This document shows, in pieces, positions 1 to 8,402 of a stretch of 64,000 nt of DNA (positions within the stretch are counted from its first letter, which is position 1; each line of letters starts with the position of its first letter). Location of the stretch: positions 1-64,000 of the forward strand of contig NZ_JANBVF010000010.1 of NCBI RefSeq assembly GCF_024437655.1. The letters run 5' to 3'. The translations under genes were made by a program, and so were the position numbers. The stretch comes from Chitinolyticbacter albus (GTDB taxonomy: Bacteria > Pseudomonadota > Gammaproteobacteria > Burkholderiales > Chitinibacteraceae). The notes under the pieces were generated by a model. It searched no databases, had not been told where the DNA came from, and saw only the letters and a program-made list of their open reading frames with translations.

Positions 1-9
1 CCATGCCAG

Positions 10-36
10 AACCCCCAGACCGAAAGGCTGGGGGTT
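10..36 (+). terminator. Rho-independent terminator of a gene left of the window
   Basis: A 9-bp stem (AACCCCCAG with CTGGGGGTT) is followed directly by a short T run. The loop can add two more C-G pairs closed by a GAAA tetraloop. No gene is visible before it, so it probably ends a transcript that lies mostly outside the window. Confidence 0.75.
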
Positions 37-157
37 TTGCTTTGGATCGATCATCACTAAATCGTTCGGCTTCGTAACGAATCGTGTTGGTGGCCCACTG
101 GCTTGTTTTGCCTACTACCCACTGCTAACTCTTTGAATTAAAATCGCATCCAGTCCA

Positions 158-192
158 GCGGGCATGCCATGGCGGCATGCCCGCGCTGTTTT
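158..192 (+). terminator. Perfect 11-bp hairpin followed by TTTT, upstream of rimO
   Basis: GCGGGCATGCC (158-168) and GGCATGCCCGC (174-184) form an uninterrupted 11-bp stem with a 5-nt loop; GCTGTTTT follows. The shape is that of an intrinsic terminator, yet it sits about 55 bp before the rimO start. It may end a short upstream transcript, attenuate rimO, or be a dispersed repeat. The stretch 40-157 holds no convincing gene; a TAAAAT box at 139-144 could be a -10 element. Confidence 0.45.
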
Positions 193-246
193 GCCGCCTG
201 AGCTCGTGCGTACATGCCGGGGCGGTGTTTATGTTGGAGTGCGTAG

Positions 247-1563
247 ATGTCCACCCCCCGTGTCGGTTTCGTTTCCCTGGGCTGTCCCAAAGCCCTCGTC
301 GACAGCGAGCAAATCATTACCCAGCTGCGCGCCGAAGGCTACGAGATTTCGCCGTCGTACGACGATGCTGATCTTGTGGTCGTGAATACCTGTGGCTTTA
401 TCGATTCGGCAGTGCAGGAATCGCTCGACGCGATCGGCGAGGCGCTCGCCGAGAATGGCAAGGTGATCGTCACAGGGTGCCTCGGCAGCAAGCAGGAGGG
501 CAACCTTATACGCGAGGTGCATCCCAAGGTGCTGGCCGTCACCGGCGCGCATGCGCGCGACGAAGTGATGAATCATGTGCACCAGCATTTGCCCAAGCCG
601 CACGATCCCTTCATTGATCTGGTGCCGCCTGCCGGCATCAAGCTCACGCCCAAACACTATGCATATCTGAAGATTTCTGAGGGCTGCAATCACCGCTGCA
701 CCTTCTGCATCATCCCGTCGATGCGTGGTGATCTGGTCAGCCGGCCGATCCACGACGTGCTGAAAGAGGCCGAAAACCTAGCCAAGTCGGGCGTGAAGGA
801 GCTCTTGATCATTTCGCAGGACACCAGTGCCTACGGGGTGGATGTGAAATACAAGACCGGTTTTCACAATGGCCGGCCGGTAAAGACACGAATGACCGAG
901 CTGTGTGAAGAGCTCGGCAAACTCGGTATCTGGGCGCGGCTGCACTATGTGTACCCGTACCCCCATGTCGACGAGGTGATCCCGTTGATGGCCGAGGGCA
1001 AGATCGTGCCTTACCTCGACATTCCGTTCCAGCATGCCAGCCAGCGCGTGCTCAAGTTGATGAAGCGACCGGCCAACAGCGCCAATGTGCTCGAGCGCAT
1101 CAAGAAGTGGCGGGAAATCTGTCCGGATCTGACCATCCGCTCGACCTTTATCGTCGGCTTCCCGGGCGAAACCGAGGCGGATTTCGAGGAGCTGCTGGCC
1201 TTCCTCGACGAAGCCCAGCTCGACCGCGTCGGCTGTTTTACCTACTCGCCGGTCGATGGCGCCACCGCCAACGATCTGCCGGACCCGGTGCCGGCCGATG
1301 TGGCCGAAGAGCGCAAGCGTCGTTTCATGGAAAAGCAGGCCGCCATTTCCGCGGCAAGGCTGCAGGCCAAGATCGGCCGCACCTGTACGGTGCTGGTCGA
1401 CGAGATCGACGAAGACGGCGCTGTTGCGCGCACCCAGGCCGATGCGCCGGAAATCGACGGCCTGGTGTATTTTGAGCCGGCTCCAGGCGTGCAGCCGGGC
1501 GACTTCGTCACGGTGCGGATTACCGATGCCGACGAGCACGATCTCTGGGCCGAACAAGTCTGA
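247..1563 (+). CDS. rimO: Ribosomal protein S12 methylthiotransferase RimO
   Basis: This radical-SAM enzyme adds a methylthio group to the conserved aspartate of ribosomal protein S12. The 438-residue protein has the family order: an N-terminal UPF0004 domain with spaced cysteines (SLGCPK, VNTCGF, VTGCLGS), a radical-SAM core with the CxxxCxxC motif (CNHRCTFC), and a C-terminal TRAM domain. Full length agrees with the family. The ATG is preceded by GGAG at 235-238. The stop overlaps the start of tcdA (TGATG), so the two genes are probably co-translated. Both encode modifiers of the translation machinery. Confidence 0.96.
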   Translation: MSTPRVGFVSLGCPKALVDSEQIITQLRAEGYEISPSYDDADLVVVNTCGFIDSAVQESLDAIGEALAENGKVIVTGCLGSKQEGNLIREVHPKVLAVTGAHARDEVMNHVHQHLPKPHDPFIDLVPPAGIKLTPKHYAYLKISEGCNHRCTFCIIPSMRGDLVSRPIHDVLKEAENLAKSGVKELLIISQDTSAYGVDVKYKTGFHNGRPVKTRMTELCEELGKLGIWARLHYVYPYPHVDEVIPLMAEGKIVPYLDIPFQHASQRVLKLMKRPANSANVLERIKKWREICPDLTIRSTFIVGFPGETEADFEELLAFLDEAQLDRVGCFTYSPVDGATANDLPDPVPADVAEERKRRFMEKQAAISAARLQAKIGRTCTVLVDEIDEDGAVARTQADAPEIDGLVYFEPAPGVQPGDFVTVRITDADEHDLWAEQV

Positions 1564-2336
1564 TGGATACCTCGTACGAGCGCCGCTTCGGCGGCATCGC
1601 CCGCCTGTATGGCCGCGATGCGCTGGCGCGGTTTCGCGGCGCGCATGTCTGCGTGATCGGCGTTGGCGGCGTCGGCTCGTGGGCGGCGGAGGCGCTGGCG
1701 CGATCAGGGGTGGGAGAAATCACGCTGATCGATCTCGACGACATTTGCGTCTCCAATACCAATCGCCAGTTGCCGGCATTGGATGGTCATTACGGCCGGG
1801 CCAAGGTCAATGTGCTGGCCGAGCGTATCCATGCGATCAACCCCGAGTGCAAGGTGCATGCCATCGAGGATTTCGTCGTCGAAGAGAGCCTCGAGGCGTA
1901 CCTGGGGCGTGGATACGACTACGTAATCGATGCCATCGATTCGGTTCGGATCAAGGCGCAGATCATTGCGTGGTGCCGTCGGCACAAACTAAAGCTGGTG
2001 ACAACGGGCGGGGCTGGTGGTCAGACTGATCCGACGCAGATTCGTATCGACGATCTGACCCGCACCACGCAGGACCCGCTGGCGTCCAAGGTGCGTTCGC
2101 TATTGCGGCGCGAGTTCGGTTTCCCGAAGGGCGACAAGAAGTTCGGCATCGATTGCGTGTATTCGACCGAGCAACTGGTCTATCCGCAGCCCGATGGCTC
2201 GGTGTGCGGCCAGAAACCTAGCGGTGACGCGGCAACGCGCATGGATTGCGAAGGTGGATTTGGCGCCAGCGTGGCGGTGACCGGCAGCTTTGGCTTTGCC
2301 GCTGCCTCACGCGTGCTGCGCAAGCTGGCACCGTAA
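1563..2336 (+). CDS. tcdA: tRNA threonylcarbamoyladenosine dehydratase TcdA
   Basis: An E1-like, ATP-dependent enzyme that cyclises the t6A37 modification of ANN-decoding tRNAs to ct6A. The sequence shows the ThiF/MoeB adenylation fold: the nucleotide loop GVGGVGSW near residues 34-41, then IDLDDICVSNTNRQ, and the family-typical RIDDL and DCVYSTE segments. Its 257 residues fit the family (about 250-270). It begins inside the rimO stop codon, with no room for its own promoter. It converges on the response regulator gene with a 27-bp gap. Confidence 0.93.
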   Translation: MDTSYERRFGGIARLYGRDALARFRGAHVCVIGVGGVGSWAAEALARSGVGEITLIDLDDICVSNTNRQLPALDGHYGRAKVNVLAERIHAINPECKVHAIEDFVVEESLEAYLGRGYDYVIDAIDSVRIKAQIIAWCRRHKLKLVTTGGAGGQTDPTQIRIDDLTRTTQDPLASKVRSLLRREFGFPKGDKKFGIDCVYSTEQLVYPQPDGSVCGQKPSGDAATRMDCEGGFGASVAVTGSFGFAAASRVLRKLAP

Positions 2337-2363
2337 GTCGCGCAGGGTCGAAGCGGCCGCGCT

Positions 2364-3989
2364 TTAGCGCGTCGACGCGAAGTGATCCAGATCCTGTTGC
2401 AGGTTGTAGAGCACACCAGCTTCTATCGTGCCATACAGTCGAGCCAGGAAATCGTTGCCTACACCCAGCAACTGGTTGCGTTCGCGCGTAGGGACCGAGC
2501 CGGTTTTCAAATACCGCACGATGGCATGGGCGGCAGATAGCATCAACCTGTGGTTGTGCGTGCGCTGGGCCAATTGGACCAAGCGCTCGACCGCCTCGGC
2601 GTGGCGTTCGGCCAGCATCAGCTGCACGCCCTGCTTGTTGATTTCCGCGATATCGCTTCCCAGCTTCTGCAGATAGGCTGCCCAGGCATGGCGCTGGCCG
2701 GCCGCGCCTTCCAGCAAGCCCGAGATGTACTTGCTGGTGATAAAGCGCTCGCCCAATGGCTGGAGCCAACGGTATGGGGCCGCGGCTGGGTTGGCCTGTT
2801 CGCTGGCCGAGCTGGGCGGGCAGATGAAATCGGCAGTCATGATCGCGCTCACCGCCAATTCGAGCGTAAATTCCGCGTCCTTGCCCAAGGTCTCCAGGGC
2901 ATCCAGATCCGAAACCTTGCCCGAATACAGCGAAGCGGCCAGCGTGCCGACCACTTCGGCGGCAAAACTCTCCTTGCGCTTGGCGAGCTCGTTCAGCATG
3001 CGCAGATAGCGATCCGCGTCCGCGTGCGCCCCATCGCGCTTGGCAGCGAGCGCCAGCTGCAGCACCGTCTCGGGCGCCAGTGCCGATGAATTGCCGCCTT
3101 GCGTGACCGCACGTTCGAGCAGGGCGCGTGCCTTGGCGGGCTGGCCCAGCATGCTGGCGAGGTTGCCGGCCTTTTGCAGGCGTGAAATATTGTTGGGGGC
3201 GATGGACAGGCATTGCTCGTAGATCGACATGGCTTCTTCGAGGCGGCCGTCGGCCATATAGAGCGCGGCCAGTTCCTCGTAGGCATCGACATACTGGCCA
3301 TGATCGCTGATCGCGCTCTTGAGTATGGCTTCGGCTTCGTCTTTGCGACTCTGCCGGTTATGGACACGTGCCAGCCCCAGTTTGGCCCACGGTACGACGC
3401 GCTTTTGCAGGATTTCCTCGAACACCTTGCGCGCGGCATCGAGCTGGCCGTCTTCCAGCAGCAGCGTTGATAGCAGCCGCTGCAGGTCAGCCTGATAGGC
3501 CTGGGCCGACGTCGTATTCAGCAGTTCCTGAGCCATGGCAATGGCGCCAGCGGTATCGCCATAACCGATCTTCTCGTAGAGCGGGCGCAGCATCTGTTTT
3601 TTATCCCAGGCCAGCAGCAGCCGGTCTGAAAGCCTGGCGCCGCTGAAGGGCTTGATCAGGTAGTCGTCCGGCCCGACTTCGGCGACGGCCACCACCTTTT
3701 CGTAGCTGGCCTCGGCGGTGATCATGAACCACACCGTTGTCAGTGGCAGCTCGCCAGTACGGCGCAGCTCTTCGAGCAACTCCTGCCCATTCATGCCTTC
3801 GCCGAAGTGGTAATCGCACAGGACCACGTCGTACTCGGCGTTCTTCAGGCGGCGGCGGGTTTCACCCACGGAGCTCGCCAGATCGACCCGTGTAATGCCG
3901 ATCTGGCCCAGGGTCAGCCGTACCGACTGGCGCACTGTTTGCGCATCATCGGCAACGAGCACGCTCGCTTGGGTCAGGGATTCGGCCAT
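2364..3989 (-). CDS. Response regulator receiver domain fused to TPR repeats
   Basis: Residues 8-125 form a receiver domain with the acidic pair D14/D15, phospho-acceptor D59 (LCDYHFGEG), T91 and K113 (YLIKPF). The remaining ~400 residues are helical and rich in TPR-like repeats (for example DAYEELAALYMADGRLEEAM), with no DNA-binding, GGDEF or histidine-kinase domain. Such proteins act through protein contacts; the output is unknown. No sensor kinase is adjacent, so it is an orphan. The gene lies downstream of the tRNA-Leu array on the same strand but is separated from it by a strong terminator. The domain call is firm; the function is not. Confidence 0.85.
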   Translation of the reverse strand: MAESLTQASVLVADDAQTVRQSVRLTLGQIGITRVDLASSVGETRRRLKNAEYDVVLCDYHFGEGMNGQELLEELRRTGELPLTTVWFMITAEASYEKVVAVAEVGPDDYLIKPFSGARLSDRLLLAWDKKQMLRPLYEKIGYGDTAGAIAMAQELLNTTSAQAYQADLQRLLSTLLLEDGQLDAARKVFEEILQKRVVPWAKLGLARVHNRQSRKDEAEAILKSAISDHGQYVDAYEELAALYMADGRLEEAMSIYEQCLSIAPNNISRLQKAGNLASMLGQPAKARALLERAVTQGGNSSALAPETVLQLALAAKRDGAHADADRYLRMLNELAKRKESFAAEVVGTLAASLYSGKVSDLDALETLGKDAEFTLELAVSAIMTADFICPPSSASEQANPAAAPYRWLQPLGERFITSKYISGLLEGAAGQRHAWAAYLQKLGSDIAEINKQGVQLMLAERHAEAVERLVQLAQRTHNHRLMLSAAHAIVRYLKTGSVPTRERNQLLGVGNDFLARLYGTIEAGVLYNLQQDLDHFASTR

Positions 3990-4086
3990 CGATCATCCGT
4001 GGGGCAGGGTGGGGCGTTCACCAGACAATATCGGCCGCGCGCCCGCATTCTGCATGGAATTTGTCACCAGTGTCGCCAAAATGAAA

Positions 4087-4114
4087 ACAGCCCTGATCTT
4101 GCGATCAGGGCTGT
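4087..4114 (-). terminator. Rho-independent terminator of the tRNA-Leu array
   Basis: A perfect 12-bp stem (ACAGCCCTGATC with GATCAGGGCTGT, loop of 4 nt) is followed on the minus strand by TTTT. It starts 9 nt after the last tRNA 3' end, so it terminates the array transcript. Confidence 0.9.
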
Positions 4115-4122
4115 CTACGAAT

Positions 4123-4209
4123 TGGTGCCCAGGAGAAGACTCGAACTTCCACGCCCGTGAAGGCGCTCGGACCTGAACCTAGTGCGTCTACCCCTTCCGC
4201 CACCGGGGC
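4123..4209 (-). tRNA. leuT: tRNA-Leu(CAG), copy 1, with stem mismatches
   Basis: An 87-nt class II tRNA with encoded CCA, long variable arm and anticodon CAG (loop TTCAGGT). It is the last gene of the array in transcription order. Against copies 3 and 4 it carries A-to-C or T-to-G changes (plus strand) at 4168, 4193, 4194 and 4205. The one at 4205 breaks the fifth acceptor pair (C opposite U) and the one at 4168 breaks the anticodon stem (A opposite G); 4193-4194 change the D-loop. It is either a decayed gene or affected by base-call error. Confidence 0.85.
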
Positions 4210-4252
4210 TAGGCTGTATCCAGCACGCTTCTTCGATGCGGTGCGCGTGGTT

Positions 4253-4339
4253 TGGTGCCCCGGAGAAGACTCGAACTTCCACGCCCGGGAAGGCGCTAGG
4301 ACCTGAACCTAGTGCGTCTACCAATTCCGCCACCTGGGC
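4253..4339 (-). tRNA. leuT: tRNA-Leu(CAG), copy 2
   Basis: 87 nt, anticodon CAG, encoded CCA. It differs from copies 3 and 4 at 4261 (breaking the fifth acceptor pair, A opposite G) and at 4288 (variable-arm loop). Both are A-to-C or T-to-G on the plus strand, the same class as the changes in copy 1. The 43-bp spacer to copy 1 also carries two such changes (4212, 4228). Confidence 0.9.
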
Positions 4340-4382
4340 TATGCTGTATCCAGCACGATTCTTCGATGCGGTGCGCGTGGTT

Positions 4383-4469
4383 TGGTGCCCAGGAGAAGAC
4401 TCGAACTTCCACGCCCGTGAAGGCGCTAGGACCTGAACCTAGTGCGTCTACCAATTCCGCCACCTGGGC
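4383..4469 (-). tRNA. leuT: tRNA-Leu(CAG), copy 3
   Basis: 87 nt with intact acceptor stem (GCCCAGG with CCTGGGC), intact anticodon stem (CTAGG with CCTAG), anticodon CAG, long variable arm and encoded CCA. It is identical to copy 4, including the 43-bp spacer, so these two represent the array consensus. Confidence 0.96.
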
Positions 4470-4512
4470 TATGCTGTATCCAGCACGATTCTTCGATGCG
4501 GTGCGCGTGGTT

Positions 4513-4599
4513 TGGTGCCCAGGAGAAGACTCGAACTTCCACGCCCGTGAAGGCGCTAGGACCTGAACCTAGTGCGTCTACCAATTCCGCCACCTGGGC
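4513..4599 (-). tRNA. leuT: tRNA-Leu(CAG), copy 4 (first transcribed)
   Basis: Identical to copy 3, with all stems intact. It is the promoter-proximal gene of the array. The space 4600-4676 between it and rnr must hold two divergent start regions. A weak minus-strand -10 (TAGATT at 4617-4622) is visible, but I see no convincing -35. Confidence 0.96.
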
Positions 4600-4676
4600 T
4601 CACGTGCATGCGCTAGAATCTATCGTTTCTGGCGCAGCGCAACGAAGAAGCCGGATTATCTGGAAACAGGAAAACA

Positions 4677-7600
4677 ATGTCAAGAAAGAAAACGAAAGAA
4701 ACCTCAACATCTACAAAACAAAACAAAACGTCGACGCTACGCGCGCTCGACCCCCATCTTGCTCGCGAAGCCGAGCGCTACGAATCCCCCCTGCCTTCCC
4801 GCGAATACCTGCTGCAACTGATCGAAGCCGAGGGCGCGCCCCTGCCGGTCGAGGAGTTTGCGGTACGCCTCGATATCACCGCCGACGAGCGCCCGTTTTT
4901 CGAGCGTCGCCTCGCCGCCATGGCGCGTGAAGGCCAATTGATGATCAACCGCAAGGGCGCGCTGTGCCTGCCGGACAAGGTCGATCTGATCGCAGGTCGC
5001 GTCTCCGGTCATCCGGATGGCTTCGGCTTCCTGGTTCCCGACGATGGCGGCGATGACCTCTACCTTGGCCCTCGGGAGATGTCCAAGGTGCTGCACGGTG
5101 ATCGCGCGCTGGTGCGCCAGTCCGGCGTTGATCGCCGTGGCCGCCGCGAGGGCACGATCGCCGAAGTCCTGTCGCGCGCCAACACTTCGTTGGTCGGCCG
5201 TTTCCGCCTGGAGCACGGCGTGCACGTGGTCACCGCCGAGGACAAGCGCATCAGCCAGGAAATCCTGGTGCCGCCCAAGGAAACGGGTCATGCCAAACCG
5301 GGCCAGATCGTCGTCGTCGAGCTGATCCAGCAGCCGGAGCGCCATAACCAGCCGGTGGGCCGGGTGGTCGAGATCCTCGGTCACTACGACGATCCGGGCA
5401 TGGAAATCGAGATTGCGCTGCGCAAGCACAATCTGCCGCACGTGTTCTCCGAAGCGGCCGAAGCTCAAGGAGCGAGGACGCCGGACAAGGTCAAGAAGTC
5501 TGATCTCAAGCCGGTGATGGGGGTGAAGCGTGAGGATCTGCGCGATCTGGCGCTCGTCACCATCGATGGCGAAACCGCCCGCGATTTCGATGACGCGGTG
5601 TACGCCGAGAAGAAGGGCAAGGGATGGCGTCTGGTCGTTGCCATCGCCGATGTCAGCCACTATGTGCAGCCGGACGATGCGCTCGATGAAACATCGCGCG
5701 AGCGCGGCAATTCGGTGTACTTCCCGCGCCGGGTGATCCCGATGCTGCCCGAGCAGCTCTCCAACGGCATTTGCTCGCTTAACCCGGACGTGGCCCGGCT
5801 GTGCATGGTGTGCGACATGGAAGTCGGCCCCAAGGGCGCGATCAAGAAATACCGCTTCTATCCGGCGGTGATGCATTCCAAGGCACGGCTCACCTATACC
5901 CAGGCCTGGGACATGATCCAGCACCCCAAGGGGCCGACCGCCAAGCAATTCAAGAAGGTGCTGCCGCAGGTACACGAGCTCTACGCGCTGTACCAAGCCT
6001 TTGCCGCGGCGCGCGCCAAGCGTGGCGCCATCGATTTCGAGACGGTGGAAACCGAGATCCGCTTTAACGAGCAGGGCAAGATCCGCGAAATCGTGCCAGT
6101 GCATCGCAACGACGCGCACAAGCTGATCGAGGAATGCATGCTTGCGGCCAATGTCTGCACAGCAGAATTCCTGCTGGCGCACAAGCATTCGGCGCTCTAT
6201 CGCGTGCATGAGGGGCCCAATCCCGAGAAGCTGGAAGTGCTGCGCGAATACCTGCGCACCTGCGCTTTGACGCTGGGCGGGGGCGAGGACCCGAGCGCCG
6301 AGGACTACGCGCAGCTGCTGCAGCAGATCAAGACCCGACCCGACGCCGAGCTACTGCAGACCATGTTGCTGCGCAGCCTGTCGCAGGCGGTGTATACGCC
6401 GGAAAACCAGGGCCACTTTGGCCTGGGCTACGAGGCCTACACCCATTTCACTTCACCGATCCGCCGCTATCCGGACCTGCTGGTCCATCGTGCGATCAAG
6501 GCGGTGCTGGCCGGCAAGAAGTACAAGCCCTCGCAGAAATGGAATGCGCTGGGTACGCAGTGTTCGATGACCGAGCGCCGCGCCGACGACGCCAGTCGCG
6601 ACGTGCTCAACTTCCTCAAGTGCTACTACATGCAGGACAAGGTGGGCGAGGTGTTCGAGGGCAGCATCGCCGCGGTGACGAGCTTTGGCATGTTCGTGCT
6701 GCTCGACGACCTGTATGTCGAGGGCCTGGTGCATGTGTCTGAACTCGGCAGCGATTACTTCCATTACGACGAGCGCCGCCGCGAGCTCAAGGGCGAACGC
6801 ACCGGCCAAGTCTATCGGCTGACCGACCGTATCCGGGTCAGGGTAGCCCGGGTCGATCTGGAAACCAGCAAGATCGATTTCGTACTGGCACCACTCACGC
6901 CGCAGCCGGCGACCAAGCTGGAGCAGGGCCGCCAGGGCGGCCGGCAACGCCGACGCGAGGAGCAGGCCGCAGAACCACGGACTCGCAGTCGCAGCGGCAA
7001 GCACTCGACGCACAAAGCCGCCTTGGCTCCCCAAACGCCCAAGGCTGAACCAGCACTCCCGGCGCCGGTTGCGGACCTGGCGCAAGGCCAGCCTCCAGCG
7101 CCCGCCCAGGCTGTTGCCACCGAGCCGGCCGGCCAGAAGGGGCCGCGCGCGGCAGCCCAGGTCCCGACGCGTTCAGCAGTCCAAGCACCGATCGGTGCAA
7201 AGCCTGCAATCGCGCCTTCTCAAAGTGCTAGACCGGCGCCGAAGCCGGCCGGCATCCAGCCGGCGCCGCGCCAGAACCCGCCGTCAATTGCAGCTGCCGG
7301 GGTATCTGCGGGCAAGGATGCGGCCAGTGGCAAGCCCGAGGCCGGGTCGCGCCCGACTTCAGAGCCCCCTCGCGCAGCCGAGCCGGTTGCTAAAGGCGCT
7401 CAAACCGGGGTCGGCGAGACCTCGAACACAGCCAACCGCAATCAGGCCAAGGCTGCCAAGCCGGCCCAGCGACAGGCCGGGCAGACCGGGCGGGCGTCGC
7501 CCAAGGCCGCAATAACGGGGTCGGGCAAGGTTGCGGCGGGCCCTGCCCACGCGGCAGAGCCGCCCAGGCAGGATGCGCCCGCACCGGCGGCCCCGCGGGG

Positions 7601-7721
7601 CCGGACGAGGCAAGTGGCGGCTTTGTTCGCGCCCAAGGTCGAGCCAGCGCCGACGCCAGCCAGCGATTCTGCGACCGCTGCCGCGCCGCGCCGGAGTCGC
7701 CGCCGCAAGGAACCGACGTGA
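4677..7721 (+). CDS. rnr: Ribonuclease R with long Ala/Pro/Lys-rich C-terminal tail
   Basis: A processive 3'-5' exoribonuclease that degrades structured RNA. After a Lys/Thr-rich start, the protein shows an N-terminal helix-turn-helix/cold-shock part, the RNB catalytic domain with R302-D303-F304-D305-D306, the conserved FTSPIRRYPDLLVHR segment, and an S1 domain from about residue 656 (GSIAAVTSFGMFV). The core ends near residue 740. The last ~275 residues are low-complexity Ala, Pro, Gln, Lys and Arg, which makes the protein 1014 residues against about 810 in E. coli. The tail is basic and probably disordered; RNA or ribosome binding is inferred. The gene starts 77 bp from the divergent tRNA array and overlaps the next gene at GTGA. 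Confidence 0.95.
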   Translation: MSRKKTKETSTSTKQNKTSTLRALDPHLAREAERYESPLPSREYLLQLIEAEGAPLPVEEFAVRLDITADERPFFERRLAAMAREGQLMINRKGALCLPDKVDLIAGRVSGHPDGFGFLVPDDGGDDLYLGPREMSKVLHGDRALVRQSGVDRRGRREGTIAEVLSRANTSLVGRFRLEHGVHVVTAEDKRISQEILVPPKETGHAKPGQIVVVELIQQPERHNQPVGRVVEILGHYDDPGMEIEIALRKHNLPHVFSEAAEAQGARTPDKVKKSDLKPVMGVKREDLRDLALVTIDGETARDFDDAVYAEKKGKGWRLVVAIADVSHYVQPDDALDETSRERGNSVYFPRRVIPMLPEQLSNGICSLNPDVARLCMVCDMEVGPKGAIKKYRFYPAVMHSKARLTYTQAWDMIQHPKGPTAKQFKKVLPQVHELYALYQAFAAARAKRGAIDFETVETEIRFNEQGKIREIVPVHRNDAHKLIEECMLAANVCTAEFLLAHKHSALYRVHEGPNPEKLEVLREYLRTCALTLGGGEDPSAEDYAQLLQQIKTRPDAELLQTMLLRSLSQAVYTPENQGHFGLGYEAYTHFTSPIRRYPDLLVHRAIKAVLAGKKYKPSQKWNALGTQCSMTERRADDASRDVLNFLKCYYMQDKVGEVFEGSIAAVTSFGMFVLLDDLYVEGLVHVSELGSDYFHYDERRRELKGERTGQVYRLTDRIRVRVARVDLETSKIDFVLAPLTPQPATKLEQGRQGGRQRRREEQAAEPRTRSRSGKHSTHKAALAPQTPKAEPALPAPVADLAQGQPPAPAQAVATEPAGQKGPRAAAQVPTRSAVQAPIGAKPAIAPSQSARPAPKPAGIQPAPRQNPPSIAAAGVSAGKDAASGKPEAGSRPTSEPPRAAEPVAKGAQTGVGETSNTANRNQAKAAKPAQRQAGQTGRASPKAAITGSGKVAAGPAHAAEPPRQDAPAPAAPRGRTRQVAALFAPKVEPAPTPASDSATAAAPRRSRRRKEPT

Positions 7722-8353
7722 TCGAGTTGATCCAGGTGCCGTTCTCGCACTACTGCGCCAAGGTCAAGATCGTGCTCAAGGAAAAAGGTTTGCCCTATCA
7801 GAGCAGACCGGTTCCCGGCGGATGGATGGACAAGCCGGAGTATCTGGCGATCAATCCGCTGGGGCGCATTCCCTTCCTGGTCGATGGTGACATCGGCCTG
7901 GGGGAGTCCCAGGTGATCAATGAATATCTGGAGGAGCGCTATCCGCAACCCGCACTGATGCCGCCCTCGCCTGCGGAGCGGGCTCAGGTGCGCTGGCTGT
8001 GCAATCTGCATGACCTGTATGCGGCACCGCAGATCTTGCGCATCTTCATGGGCCTCGCCAGCGGCCGGGACAATACGGAGTTCGCGGCGGACTGGCAGGC
8101 TGTGCTGGCAGCGCTGGACCTCCTGGAAGCCCAGGCGAAGGCGCCGTGGCTGGTGGGCGACGGATTCACGCTGGCCGATTGCGCGTGGATATTGTCCTGG
8201 ATGCACGCCAATGCGCTGGCCGGCATGTTGGGCGCACAGTGGAACGCCGCGGCGCGCTACCCGAATCTTGTGGCGTGGTACCAGCGGGCACTGGCCAGAT
8301 CTTCGGTGAGTGCGGTGGTCGACGAGGCCAGGCAAGCGCTGGCCGCGAGGTAG
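7718..8353 (+). CDS. Glutathione S-transferase family protein
   Basis: 211 residues with an N-terminal thioredoxin-like domain (VPFSHYCAK near the N terminus, cis-proline segment GRIPFLVD, glutathione-contacting GESQVI) and an all-helical C-terminal domain. The start is GTG within GTGA, overlapping the rnr stop, so translation is probably coupled. Substrate is unknown. It converges on the PilZ gene. Confidence 0.85.
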   Translation: MIELIQVPFSHYCAKVKIVLKEKGLPYQSRPVPGGWMDKPEYLAINPLGRIPFLVDGDIGLGESQVINEYLEERYPQPALMPPSPAERAQVRWLCNLHDLYAAPQILRIFMGLASGRDNTEFAADWQAVLAALDLLEAQAKAPWLVGDGFTLADCAWILSWMHANALAGMLGAQWNAAARYPNLVAWYQRALARSSVSAVVDEARQALAAR

Positions 8354-8402
8354 CCAGCGAGACGCTGGGAAGCCCGAGGCGGGGCAGGACAAGGCCTCCG
8401 CT

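Larger units (their letters stand above)
4123..4642 (-). repeat. Tandem array of four 130-bp units, each a tRNA-Leu plus 43-bp spacer
   Basis: Units begin at 4123, 4253, 4383 and 4513, a constant period of 130 bp. The first three units include the spacer; the fourth ends with its tRNA near 4600. The near identity points to recent tandem duplication or ongoing homogenisation. It is not a CRISPR, because the repeated element is a whole tRNA gene. Confidence 0.9.

Noticed and set aside
4123..4600. 130-bp tandem repeat as a possible CRISPR
   Set aside because: The repeated unit is a whole tRNA gene plus a constant spacer; spacers do not vary and no cas gene is near.
4182..4930. Repeated plus-strand frames encoding near-identical peptides with EKTRTSTP
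   Set aside because: They are the antisense reading of the tandem tRNA-Leu genes; the repeat comes from the tRNAs, not from protein selection.
4737..6209. 490-residue minus-strand frame inside rnr
   Set aside because: Antisense shadow of a conserved gene in GC-rich DNA; no ribosome site or family likeness.
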